This document shows positions 1 through 12,526 of a stretch of 64,000 nt of DNA, piece after piece; the stretch's first letter is position 1; each line of letters starts with the position of its first letter. The stretch is taken from positions 1,364,001 to 1,428,000 of the forward strand of contig CP179201.1 of the NCBI GenBank assembly GCA_051201605.1, in the 5' to 3' direction. Source of the stretch: CABZJG01 sp902512685. GTDB lineage: Bacteria > Pseudomonadota > Alphaproteobacteria > Rhodobacterales > Rhodobacteraceae. The notes under the pieces were generated by a model that was not told the origin of the DNA, ran no database searches, and was given only the letters and a program-made list of their open reading frames with translations. The position numbers and the translations under genes were made by a program.

Positions 1-364
1 GGCTAAGATCTTCTGGCGTGAACGGGTCTTTGCGGTCAAAGTCGTAATACCACCCATTTTCAATAACGGGACCTATGGTGACTTTAACATCCGACCAGAT
101 TTCTTGAACTGCGCGAGCCATGATATGTGCCAAATCGTGCCGCACCAATTCAAGCGCAGGTTCGGCATCTTTCATTGTATTGATTGCAATAGTGCTGTCT
201 GATACTATTGGCCATTGCAGATCCCAATGGGCGCCATTGACTGCCGCGCTAATTGCTTTTTTACCTAAAGAACTGGATATATCTGCGGCCACTTCAAAGG
301 GTGTTACACCTTTGGCAAAGCCTCGTTTGTTTCCATCAGGGAAAGTTAAAGTAATTTGGGACAT
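1..364 (-). CDS. thrS: Threonyl-tRNA synthetase, N-terminal part (cut by window edge)
   Basis: Charges tRNA-Thr with threonine in the cytoplasm. Only the first 121 residues are here; the gene runs off the left edge. The visible part is the TGS domain (starts MSQITLTFPDG; contains KGVTPFEVAADIS) followed by the start of the second additional domain, with the HDLAHIMARAV motif whose histidine belongs to the editing-site signature of the family. The ATG at 364 is preceded by a strong AGGAGG. No gene lies within about 200 bp on its 5' side, where a plus-strand gene diverges. Identification is firm from sequence pattern. Confidence 0.93.
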   Translation of the reverse strand, partial: MSQITLTFPDGNKRGFAKGVTPFEVAADISSSLGKKAISAAVNGAHWDLQWPIVSDSTIAINTMKDAEPALELVRHDLAHIMARAVQEIWSDVKVTIGPVIENGWYYDFDRKDPFTPEDLS

Positions 365-579
365 CTGGTCCTCCTCGTCGTTTTGGCGCCCACAGCGCGC
401 CCGGTTGCGGGTATATGTGTGGTGGCCTTTTCGCTTGCGTAGATGGTTTCGTCAAGCGTGTTTTTGCTCTTTGCGGCCAACAATTATTTTGACCTCAGGG
501 CGGGTTGAGCTTATTGCGACGCAATCGAAACTTGCCGACAGTTTTGTACAAGCTTGTCGAAATGCAGGAGGGTTCAAAT

Positions 580-1538
580 GTGATCCTTACACTTATTATT
601 TTTCTGGCCGTTTTACTGCTTTGGGTTTTTGGATCAAGAGAACTGGCAGACCTGAAATGGAGTTTTGATGAGAATTCTTTGGGTGCCGACTTGGATAATT
701 ATCTAAAAACCGCCGAATCCAAGCTGCCGGATATAGTGCCCGGAACAGAGAAACGCATTATTTGGCATGGAAAACCGCATCAAAAGACGCCTGTTTCAAT
801 TGTATACCTACATGGGTTTTCAGCGAGTTCAGAAGAAATTAGGCCTGTTCCAGATCAGGTGGCGCAATCATTAGGCGCTAACCTATATTTTGCCCGTTTG
901 ACCGGCCACGGTCGTTCGGGGGGGCAATGGCTGACGCAACAGTGGCCAGTTGGATGCACGATACAGCAGAGGCTTTGGCAATTGGGAGGCGCATTGGAGC
1001 GCGCGTATTGCTTATATCAACGTCAACTGGCGGAACATTGTCAGCCGCTGCGGCCTGTGACCCCATCCTCTCAAAGGCTGTGGCAGGAATGGTCTTTGTT
1101 GCTCCAAACTTTGGCGTTAATAATGCAGCCGCCAGATTATTAACCTGGCCATTTGCCCGAACCTGGATACCTCTACTGGTGGGCCGAGAGCGGCGTGTTG
1201 AGACGCTAAGTCCTGAACATGGTAGATTTTGGACAAATGTTTATCCTATCGTGGCAACGCTGCCAATGGCGGCCCTGGTTCGAAAGGTTATCGGAAAGAG
1301 TTTTAGTAAAGTCAGCATACCGGCGTTTTTTATCATGTCAGAGAAAGATCAAGTTGTACGCCCAGATATGATCGAGAGAATTGCTAAGTGTTGGGGCGGC
1401 CAAAAACAGGTTCTTAAAGTGGTCCCGGGCCCAAATGATGATGCAGAAGCGCATGTATTGGCAGGCGATATTTTATCTCCAGATTTAACCCAACAGGTGG
1501 TTGAAAAAATTCTTGATTGGTTCAAATCAATAAAATAG
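580..1538 (+). pseudogene. Alpha/beta hydrolase, frame broken in a G7 tract
   Basis: A probable membrane-anchored alpha/beta hydrolase of about 319 residues, unknown substrate. GTG at 580 sits 8 nt after AGGAGG and is followed by a hydrophobic segment (ILTLIIFLAVLLLWVF). An oxyanion-region motif (YLHGFSASSEE) and TGHGRSGG follow in one frame; the nucleophile region STSTGGTL, the acid region KDQVVRPD and the catalytic-His region DDAEAHVL are in another. The frames meet at a run of seven G (918-924); one base is missing relative to an intact frame. Both halves look well conserved, so this is a recent lesion, a sequencing error or a phase-variable tract rather than a decayed gene. Confidence 0.75.
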
Positions 1539-1616
1539 AAATCCGGAAATTATTTTTTATCCTTGATGTAACAGCAGACTCTTTCGCTTTAAAAATGGGG
1601 CTTTGGGCTTAATAAA

Positions 1617-1925
1617 ATGATACAGCACTGTGTGTTTTTAAATTTGAAAAATGATACTACTTTAGACGCTGTAAAAGAAGTTATGGTTGAGCTTTCAAGT
1701 CTTGTGGGTAGGCTTGAAGGATTTCAAGATTTCAAGTTTGGCCAAAATTTAGATTTTGAAAATAAATCTCCGGAATTCGGCTATGGGTTTGTGGCCACTT
1801 TTGCAAACCGAACGGCGTTGCAAAGGTATGCAAATGATCCGCAGCATATGGCTTTGGGGGGGCGACTGGTGGAAATGTGTGTCAACGGGCCTCATGGAAT
1901 TATTGTCTTTGACTTATCTGTCTGA
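1617..1925 (+). CDS. Dabb (stress-responsive alpha/beta-barrel) domain protein
   Basis: A 102-residue single-domain protein of the Dabb family, dimeric ferredoxin-like barrels. Features seen: starts MIQHCVFLNLK, a mid-helix LEGFQDFKFGQN, then FVATFANRTALQRYANDPQH and a C-terminal GIIVFDL strand, which is the normal order and full length for the family. Biochemical role unknown; members are linked to stress response or small-molecule binding. Its own G7 run (about 1856-1862) is in frame, in contrast to the upstream hydrolase. The gene starts 79 nt after the hydrolase stop, so co-transcription is possible. No strong Shine-Dalgarno is seen before the ATG. Confidence 0.8.
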   Translation: MIQHCVFLNLKNDTTLDAVKEVMVELSSLVGRLEGFQDFKFGQNLDFENKSPEFGYGFVATFANRTALQRYANDPQHMALGGRLVEMCVNGPHGIIVFDLSV

Positions 1926-2232
1926 TCCAAGTGATCAATGCAGAATAAAAATTATCTGAAAAACCTAGACGCACCTTTAAAGAAGTGAATTATCTAATAT
2001 TTTCATATGTTTATGAAAGCAATTTTTAAGGTGATGTTGGCGTAAAGTAGTTAAAAACTTAGCTAAATTAATATCATTTTCCCCATTTCTTTTTTGGAAA
2101 TTTTTTCGACCGTTAAGGTTCGTCAAGCCATAATTGAGAAACTTGATTTGCAAAACTGCAGGCTGGATTTTCTCGCCCTAAAGGCAGCACCAAAGTATTA
2201 TTTATCAATAAGATGTATTGAGGAATTCCCTT
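1926..2232. other. AT-rich intergenic region
   Basis: About 300 bases between the Dabb gene and the lipoprotein gene. It is clearly richer in A and T than the flanking genes. I see no credible reading frame, RNA gene or strong terminator. It presumably carries the lipoprotein promoter; an AGGA element just before the ATG at 2233 is the only clear signal. Confidence 0.5.
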
Positions 2233-3061
2233 ATGAAAATATGCAAAATTGGCATGTTGTATTGTTTATTCGGGGTTGCTGGTTGTGGTGGCAGTGGTGA
2301 TTTGCACACTCTTTCAAATTCGCAGCCTCAAAATGGACAAGCCGCCGAAATTACCCTCCCGGTGGGCTTTCGCTTGATCGAAACACTTTTTGACGGGCAA
2401 AGCGCAGTGCGTTTTTTCGTTCCGAGTGAACCAGCTGTTTACACCGGAATTGTTGAAGATCAAATAATTGCAAGCGAGCAATATAATGGTAGTTTGAACG
2501 ATATAAAGGATATAAACTCTTCTAAAGTAGAGGGGCGATTTTACGTGGAACGAGAGGCCTTATCCTCTGGCGGACAGGATGTTTTGATTAATGTTGCCGG
2601 CCTCGATCTAACGGCGGATGGATCGGAATATGCTTCGCGCCTTTATATTGAAATTGATGGTGGCCACAAAGGCTATCTGATTTCCGGAGCGCCGGTTGAG
2701 GTTTTGCCTACAACTCAGGTTACTTATAGCGGGTTTATTGAAATAATTATTGTTGATGGCGCAACTACGCGACAAGAGGGTAATTTCAACTTGGACATTG
2801 ATTTCAACAAAGGAATACCAAGCGGAGTGCTCAGCGCCAGCACCCAAGACTACGCGTTTGCGGCCACAAATATACAAGTTGATCCAAAGACAGCTGAATT
2901 TACTGCCGGATCAGCTGTCATTGGTCCAAAGGGCTATGAAGTGAACGGGATGATTTACGGCACCTTTGCGGGGGGCAGAGGGGCAGGGCGCGGCAGGTGT
3001 GATAACATCCACGGGAAATGTGGCAGTGGGGTATCTAGGAACTTTCGCCGGAAAGCGCTGA
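2233..3061 (+). pseudogene. Surface lipoprotein with TbpB-like C-terminal barrel, frame broken in a G6 tract
   Basis: Predicted outer-membrane or surface lipoprotein of about 275 residues. The ATG at 2233 follows AGGA and encodes a lipoprotein signal (MKICKIGMLYCLFGVAGC), lipobox VAGC, then a Gly/Ser linker. The body is beta-rich and the C-terminus resembles the transferrin-binding-protein-B-like barrel: GMIYGTFAG before the lesion and, in the +1 frame, GAAGVITSTGNVAVGYLGTFAGKR and stop at 3061. As read without correction the frame leaves this conserved end and runs on to 3312 through unrelated Arg-rich sequence. The join is a run of six G (2970-2975), one base too long. Ligand unknown. Confidence 0.65.
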
Positions 3062-3655
3062 ATAATCGACTATTAAGAGCATCAGCGCGAGGTGGCCTGC
3101 AAAAAATACCAACCTTTTTAGTTTCGCATTTTTGCACAATCTCAGGGTCTGCATTCCAACGGTATCGCGTCGGTATCGCGGTGGTTGAAAAATGGACCAA
3201 GCGTTTGGTTCAAATATCCTTACTCGATCAAAAATGCAGGCGATTAAGCGGCGGCAATTTGGGCATTTGCCGTCTCGTCAACTTTACACGCACTGCGCTG
3301 TGCTTAGGGTGAGTCGTAAATTGCAGCGAAACGCCTGGGCAGAGGGCAATTTTTTTAAAAACCACCGCTTCAACCATGTGGATCGCGAAAGAAAGGTGGT
3401 GGAAGATAAAGGAAAAGCAAGACTTCGCAGAGGGCCCAGTGGATTTTTTCAAAAAAAGGTGTTAAAAATCAAAAAAAGGGGTTGCGGGAAGTTTGTGATG
3501 ACCGTAAAAGCCCCTTCACCGGCGGCGCTGAGGTGTTGCTGGGTCGGTTTCTGGAGCGAGAGCTTGGGGACTGAGGAAGTTTCTGAGGAAAAGCAGAGCG
3601 GGTTGCGCCGAAGCAGATGTGAGGCGCGTTCGTTTAGTTTTGTCTTCTACGTTAT
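3062..3655. other. Non-coding region upstream of the rRNA operon
   Basis: About 600 bases with long open frames on both strands but no recognisable protein; the translations are Arg/Lys-rich and low in hydrophobic pattern, so I treat them as chance. The stretch contains a doubled GGTATCGCG element (3161-3180), A/G-rich runs near 3450-3480 and a GC-rich block near 3510-3620. This is plausible upstream-activating DNA for the rRNA promoter. Confidence 0.45.
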
Positions 3656-3685
3656 TTGACAGTATGAAAACACTGAAGAGATATG
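3656..3685 (+). promoter_or_regulatory. Candidate rRNA operon promoter
   Basis: A perfect TTGACA at 3656-3661 followed after 18 bp by GATATG (3680-3685), about 205 bp upstream of mature 16S. The -35 is consensus; the -10 is weak (three of six). Position and the absence of another good candidate support it, but no start site is proven. Confidence 0.5.
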
Positions 3686-3891
3686 TGGGCAGTTTGGTTC
3701 ATTAACGATGGATCAGCCTATCATATCGCGCCACTAGGGGCTTGCTCCGATAATGTGGTGTCAGCTTCACTGTTTGTCGGCTTTGGTTGTCTTTGGATAC
3801 CCTGAGCACAGATAAACAGAAGATGAATGGTTTGAACAACCATTCGATGTGCATAGGCTCGAACGTCAAGGATAAGCTGGTAACAGCTTTT
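3686..3891 (+). other. 16S rRNA leader with two hairpins
   Basis: Transcribed leader between the candidate promoter and 16S. Two perfect inverted repeats are visible: GAATGGTT/AACCATTC (3825-3832 with 3838-3845, 5-nt loop) and AAGCTG/CAGCTT (3874-3879 with 3884-3889, GTAA loop), the latter ending just before the 16S 5' end. They are likely processing or antitermination structures; no canonical boxA is evident. Confidence 0.5.
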
Positions 3892-5356
<1,465 letters not shown>

Positions 5357-5490
5357 TAAGGATGTTTCTAGTTTCTCAAGCGTGCTTGAGACGTGAAACA
5401 CTTAGCAACGGCAGCAATCAAAGCTGCCATATATCGGACCGGACTGTCCTCATATCTCTTCAGAAAACATCAGACCTACCGGTCTGGACT

Positions 5491-5567
<77 letters not shown>

Positions 5568-5594
5568 TAAACTTGCGTGCGTTTTGCGCGTATT

Positions 5595-5670
5595 GGGGCC
5601 TTAGCTCAGCTGGGAGAGCGCCTGATTTGCATTCAGGAGGTCAGCGGTTCGATCCCGCTAGGCTCCACCA
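5595..5670 (+). tRNA. tRNA-Ala (TGC)
   Basis: A 76-nt tRNA following tRNA-Ile by 27 nt: acceptor GGGGCCT, D arm AGCTCAGCTGGGAGAG, anticodon TGC in ATTTGCATT, T arm GGTTCGATCCC, encoded CCA. The usual second spacer tRNA of alphaproteobacterial rRNA operons. Confidence 0.97.
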
Positions 5671-6113
5671 AACACCGCCCTGCATATACTGATTATGTAC
5701 GATCAGATCGCTAAGAACCATTATGGTTTTTAGCCGTCCGATTGGACGTTTGCTCCTTTGGAGCTTTTGACATCGTTTAGAGAGATACAGTTACTTTGAA
5801 AGCAATTTCAAAGTAACAATCAACACTGTTTGATGCCCCGAGTATGGGTTGCATCTCACTTTGGTGAAGCAAGATTATATTTTGTGGACAGCTTTTGGAT
5901 CTGGCCTTTTCCTCGGCCGCCCTTAAGTATGCCGGATTGAAACGAACAGCGTTGTCCAAGTCAAGTACACTAACCCGAGCAATAGTGATATTGCTCACAG
6001 TCTGAACGCACCGACATGTGTTCAGGCGGGAAAGTATGACTTTTGACCAGGAAAAGCGATTGCATGTGAACCAGCGTGTGATCTGCGGACGCAAGTCTGA
6101 CTTTTTCTGGATC
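5671..6113 (+). other. tRNA-Ala to 23S internal transcribed spacer
   Basis: About 440 nt of spacer without a gene. It holds a GCTCC/GGAGC hairpin near 5751-5764 and sequence near 6060-6113 expected to form the 23S processing stem with bases after 8950. Nothing else recognisable. Confidence 0.6.
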
Positions 6114-8950
<2,837 letters not shown>

Positions 8951-9051
8951 CCAGTAACAGTCAGACTAAAATACTGATTTTACGGTCAATAAAGCATACC
9001 AACCCATAAAAACCTGACTTGGACAACACTTTGATATCATGGGTCTTTATT

Positions 9052-9171
9052 CGGTTTGGTGGCCATAGCACGAGCAAAACACCCGGCTCCATTCCGAACC
9101 CGGCCGTTAAGTGCCGTTGCGCTGATGGTACTGCGTCTTAAGGCGTGGGAGAGTAAGTCACCGCCAAACCT
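9052..9171 (+). rRNA. rrf: 5S ribosomal RNA
   Basis: About 120 nt: TTTGGTGGCC at the 5' end pairs with the 3' end GGTGACTTACTC-type arm and CCGCCAAACC; the core CCGAACCCGGCCGTTAAG is diagnostic. It is flanked by GGTCTTTATT and AATAAAGACC, a perfect outer stem for processing of the precursor. No tRNA-fMet follows. Confidence 0.94.
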
Positions 9172-9446
9172 AATAAAGACCTAAAACTGTATCCCTCAAT
9201 TCGATACCAAAACCCCACACCAGACGCTACAATCAACGCTTCACAGGCCTCAACAACCGCTCAGGGCGTACCTCCCGAGCCGCCTCGAATAAACTAAACG
9301 TCTGATTAACATAGCTTTTAAAAGCTTTTACATTTAAATTTGCACCCTATTTTTTCTTTGGAAAAATACTCTGGGGTCTGGGGTCTGGGGTCTGGGGGCA
9401 AGCCCCCAGATATGAACTTTCTTTCGCTGAGTAGTTTCAGCAAAAC
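9172..9446. other. Post-rRNA intergenic region
   Basis: Between 5S and the convergent purD stop. It carries the processing stem arm, an A/T-rich segment (9300-9365), and the CTGGGGT tandem repeat with hairpin listed separately. No tRNA or coding frame is seen. Confidence 0.5.
9371..9409. repeat. Four CTGGGG[T/G] tandem units ending in a perfect hairpin
   Basis: Three exact 7-bp CTGGGGT copies (9371-9391) and a fourth CTGGGGG (9392-9398) that is the 5' arm of CTGGGGG-CAAG-CCCCCAG (9392-9409). On the minus strand it lies 38 nt beyond the purD stop, so the hairpin may end the purD transcript, although a T-tract does not follow at once. Confidence 0.7.
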
Positions 9447-10709
9447 TTATAATGCCCGCCAGCCTATATCGCTTCGGAAAAAACCTTCTGGCCAATTAAT
9501 CTGATCGGCCAAGGCATAGGCTCTGTCGCGGGCTTCTTGCAGGCTCGCGCCTCGTCCGGTGAGGTTTAGCACCCGTCCGCCAACGGCCACGGTGTTTTGT
9601 CCCTCTTGTTTGGTACCCGCGTGAAAACAAATCTCAAATGAGGTCTCAGGCAGGTCTTCCAGCCCATTAATCACGCTGCCCTTCTCATAACTTCCAGGAT
9701 ATCCGCTTGCGGCCATAACAACGGTCATTGCGTGGTCGTCGGCCCAGTTAACTTGCGCCTTGTCCAGCTCTTCATTTGCGGTGGCCAGCAAAAGGTCAAG
9801 CGCCTGTGCGCCCAGACGCAACATCAACACCTGACATTCGGGATCACCGAACCTGACATTATATTCCACCAGACGCGGCTCATCCTCTTTGATCATCAAA
9901 CCGGCGTAAAGAACGCCTTTGTAGGGACTGCCGCGACGGGCCATTTCAGCGACAGTCGGCTCAATAATCTCTTTCAAGGCGCGTTCTGCTATAGCCTCGG
10001 AAAGTACTGGCGCCGGAGAATAGGCGCCCATACCGCCGGTATTGGGTCCGGTATCAGCCTCGCCGACGCGTTTGTGATCTTGCGCCGTACCGATCGGCAA
10101 CACTGTTGTGCCATCGCACAGAACAAAAAATGACGCTTCTTCGCCGTCCATAAACTCTTCGATTACCACTTCGGCGCCGCTTTGCCCGAACTGTCCGCCG
10201 AACATATCATCAATGGCCTGAAGTGCAGTTTCCACCTCCATCGCAACAACCACGCCCTTACCAGCAGCCAACCCATCGGCTTTGACCACAATTGGGGCGC
10301 CTTGCTCTTGCACAAAGGCTTTGGCAGATACGGCGTCGGTGAAATGCTCATGGGCAGCAGTGGGCGCGCCAGCCGCTTCGCAAATCTGTTTGGTGAAATG
10401 TTTGCTGGCTTCAAGCTTTGCCGCCGCTTGATCGGGGCCAAAGGTCAAAATTCCAGCGGCGCGCAAAGCATCGGCCACACCGGCAACCAATGGCGCCTCG
10501 GGGCCTATAATAACAAAGTCAATCGACCGCGAATTGGCGTATGCCACTAGGGTAGAGCCGTCATTGATATCCAAATCCACACATTCAGCGATGTTTTGCA
10601 TCCCCGCATTTCCCGGAGTGACAATGAGATGATCACATTTTGGGTTTTGTTTGACTGCCCAGGCCAGCGCATGTTCACGTCCGCCGCCCCCCAAAATCAA
10701 AATATTCAT
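9447..10709 (-). CDS. purD: Phosphoribosylamine-glycine ligase
   Basis: Second step of purine synthesis: joins glycine to 5-phosphoribosylamine with ATP, in the cytoplasm. 420 residues, usual length. The N-domain starts MNILILGGGGREHALAWA, then the ATP-grasp domain with KADGLAAGKGVVVA, EEFMDGEEAS, TGGMGAYSP and NVRFGDPECQ, then the C-domain ending GFFRSDIGWRAL. I chose ATG 10709, with GAGG a few bases upstream, because the motif starts there; a longer frame to 10805 lacks family similarity. It diverges from xseA with 70 bp between, a shared promoter region. Confidence 0.97.
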   Translation of the reverse strand: MNILILGGGGREHALAWAVKQNPKCDHLIVTPGNAGMQNIAECVDLDINDGSTLVAYANSRSIDFVIIGPEAPLVAGVADALRAAGILTFGPDQAAAKLEASKHFTKQICEAAGAPTAAHEHFTDAVSAKAFVQEQGAPIVVKADGLAAGKGVVVAMEVETALQAIDDMFGGQFGQSGAEVVIEEFMDGEEASFFVLCDGTTVLPIGTAQDHKRVGEADTGPNTGGMGAYSPAPVLSEAIAERALKEIIEPTVAEMARRGSPYKGVLYAGLMIKEDEPRLVEYNVRFGDPECQVLMLRLGAQALDLLLATANEELDKAQVNWADDHAMTVVMAASGYPGSYEKGSVINGLEDLPETSFEICFHAGTKQEGQNTVAVGGRVLNLTGRGASLQEARDRAYALADQINWPEGFFRSDIGWRAL

Positions 10710-10779
10710 CGCTGCCTCCTCTTGGCCTTTGCTTGCCCGCGTTCTAAGCTGAGCGTGCACAAGAGGCAAGTGAGGTAAG

Positions 10780-12327
10780 ATGTCTGATTTGATCGATGAT
10801 CCCAAAGATGGATTGAATGATCCCGAATTTACGGTTTCGGAAATTTCAGGCGCGATAAAACGCCTTATCGAAGGTGAGTTTTCCCATGTGCGATTGAAAG
10901 GTGAAATTGGGCGGGTGTCTTTTCCGCGCTCCGGTCATGTTTATCTAGACCTCAAAGACGAAAAGGCGGTGATTTCAGCCGTCATTTGGAAAGGCGTTGC
11001 CGCACGGCTGCAAATACAGCCCGAAGAAGGGATGGAGGTGGTTGCCACAGGCCGAGTGACGACCTTTGGCGGTCAGTCGAAATATCAATTGGTCATTGAG
11101 CAATTGAAACCGGCGGGTGTCGGCGCTTTGATGGCCATGCTTGAAAAGCGTAAAGCCGTTCTGGCAGCCGAAGGTTTGTTCCAAACCTCGCATAAGAAAC
11201 AAATTCCCTACCTGCCCGAGGTTATTGGTGTTGTCACCTCGCCGTCCGGTTCGGTCATTCGTGATATTTTACATCGTTTGAGGGACCGGTTTCCGCGCAA
11301 AGTTCTGATCTGGCCAGTAGCGGTCCAAGGGGACCGCTGCGCCCCCGAGGTGTCTGCTGCCATCGCCGGATTCAACAGATTTTCGCCAGGAGCGTCTTTG
11401 CCGCGACCTGATTTGATTATTGTTGCGCGCGGCGGCGGCTCACTTGAGGATTTATGGGGATTTAATGAAGAAGCTGTTGCGCGTGCCGCCTTTGCCTCCG
11501 AGATCCCGCTGATCTCGGCAGTAGGTCATGAAACCGATACCACATTGATTGATTATGTGGCCGATCACCGGGCTCCAACCCCGACCGCTGCGGCGGAACT
11601 GGCTGTGCCCGTTCGTCATGAGCTTCTGGCGACGCTAGAAAGCCAAGAGGCGCGGATGAGCCGCGCCATGAGTACGGTTTTAACCACCAGAGGTCAGCGC
11701 ATGTGGGATGTGGCCCGTGCCTTGCCACGGCTTGAGACCTTATTGGAAAACCCGCGACAGAAATTAGATCATCTGGCGGATCGGCTTCCCGCAGGGCTGA
11801 AATTGGCGCTGCAGCAGCACCGGGTGAAGCTCACCCAGTTTTCCGGGGTCCTTCGTCCCGCAGCTTTAAAAAATATTATCATGGTTGCGAAACAACAAAT
11901 ATCGTCCCTGTCCCCACGGCTTGAACCAGCCTTGCTGCGCGGAATTGATGTTCGAAAAACGACTTTCGAAAATACCCAGAAAAGGTTAGATATCAGACCT
12001 TTAGAGCGCGTTTTGGTGCAAGATCGTAAAGATTTGGATCAGCTTTCTAAACGGCTCTCTGACACCGGCCTGCGCCATATTTCCCAACTAGGCGAGCAAC
12101 TCACTGCGCTTGACCGTTTGCGCGAAACATTGGGCTACAAAGCCACCTTAAAGCGCGGTTACGCAGTTGTCAGAGCAGACCAAAAGGTCGTGACAAGCAA
12201 GGATCAGGCGGCCAAATCTGATAGTCTTGAAATAGAATTCAAGGACGGCAAGATGAAGCTGTGGAGCGGTGGTGGGGCCAAACCGGCGCGGGCAAAAAGC
12301 TCGCCTGATCAAGGCTCTTTGTTTTAG
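10780..12327 (+). CDS. xseA: Exodeoxyribonuclease VII large subunit
   Basis: Large, catalytic subunit of exonuclease VII, which degrades single-stranded DNA to oligonucleotides with the small subunit XseB (not in this window). 515 residues. The N-terminal OB-fold is visible (ISGAIKRLIEGEFSHVRLKGEIG, then GHVYLDLKDE), followed by the nuclease domain with VTSPSGSVIRDILHRL, RGGGSLEDLWGFN and GHETDTTLIDYVADHRAPTP, then a long helical region and the C-terminal LKRGYAVVR segment. ATG 10780 follows GAGG. Divergent from purD. Confidence 0.97.
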   Translation: MSDLIDDPKDGLNDPEFTVSEISGAIKRLIEGEFSHVRLKGEIGRVSFPRSGHVYLDLKDEKAVISAVIWKGVAARLQIQPEEGMEVVATGRVTTFGGQSKYQLVIEQLKPAGVGALMAMLEKRKAVLAAEGLFQTSHKKQIPYLPEVIGVVTSPSGSVIRDILHRLRDRFPRKVLIWPVAVQGDRCAPEVSAAIAGFNRFSPGASLPRPDLIIVARGGGSLEDLWGFNEEAVARAAFASEIPLISAVGHETDTTLIDYVADHRAPTPTAAAELAVPVRHELLATLESQEARMSRAMSTVLTTRGQRMWDVARALPRLETLLENPRQKLDHLADRLPAGLKLALQQHRVKLTQFSGVLRPAALKNIIMVAKQQISSLSPRLEPALLRGIDVRKTTFENTQKRLDIRPLERVLVQDRKDLDQLSKRLSDTGLRHISQLGEQLTALDRLRETLGYKATLKRGYAVVRADQKVVTSKDQAAKSDSLEIEFKDGKMKLWSGGGAKPARAKSSPDQGSLF

Positions 12328-12526
12328 GTCTATCCCTGCTGAATTCAGATCAAGTTATTAAATCCATGATTTTGCAGGGATGGCGCAAACCTTCTTCTGC
12401 GCGATCTGTCTAAAGTGCAAATTTTTCCCAAGCGCAACGCATCCGTCGGGTTCTGTGTCGTTTTTAGCCTCGCGTTTTGACGTAGAGTGTAGATAGAGTG
12501 GTTTAAATTTGTCAGCGGAGCTATAA

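Noticed and set aside
3192..3659. 155-codon plus-strand frame before the rRNA promoter
   Set aside because: Arg/Lys/Ser-rich translation without domain, weak start, and it runs into the promoter; taken as chance.
10182..10550. 122-codon frame opposite purD, and similar frames opposite carA, folP and ctaD
   Set aside because: They are antisense to well-conserved genes and show no protein features.
12331..12400. ATCCCTGC/GCAGGGAT inverted repeat after xseA
   Set aside because: Loop of about 37 nt and no T-tract; too weak to call a terminator.
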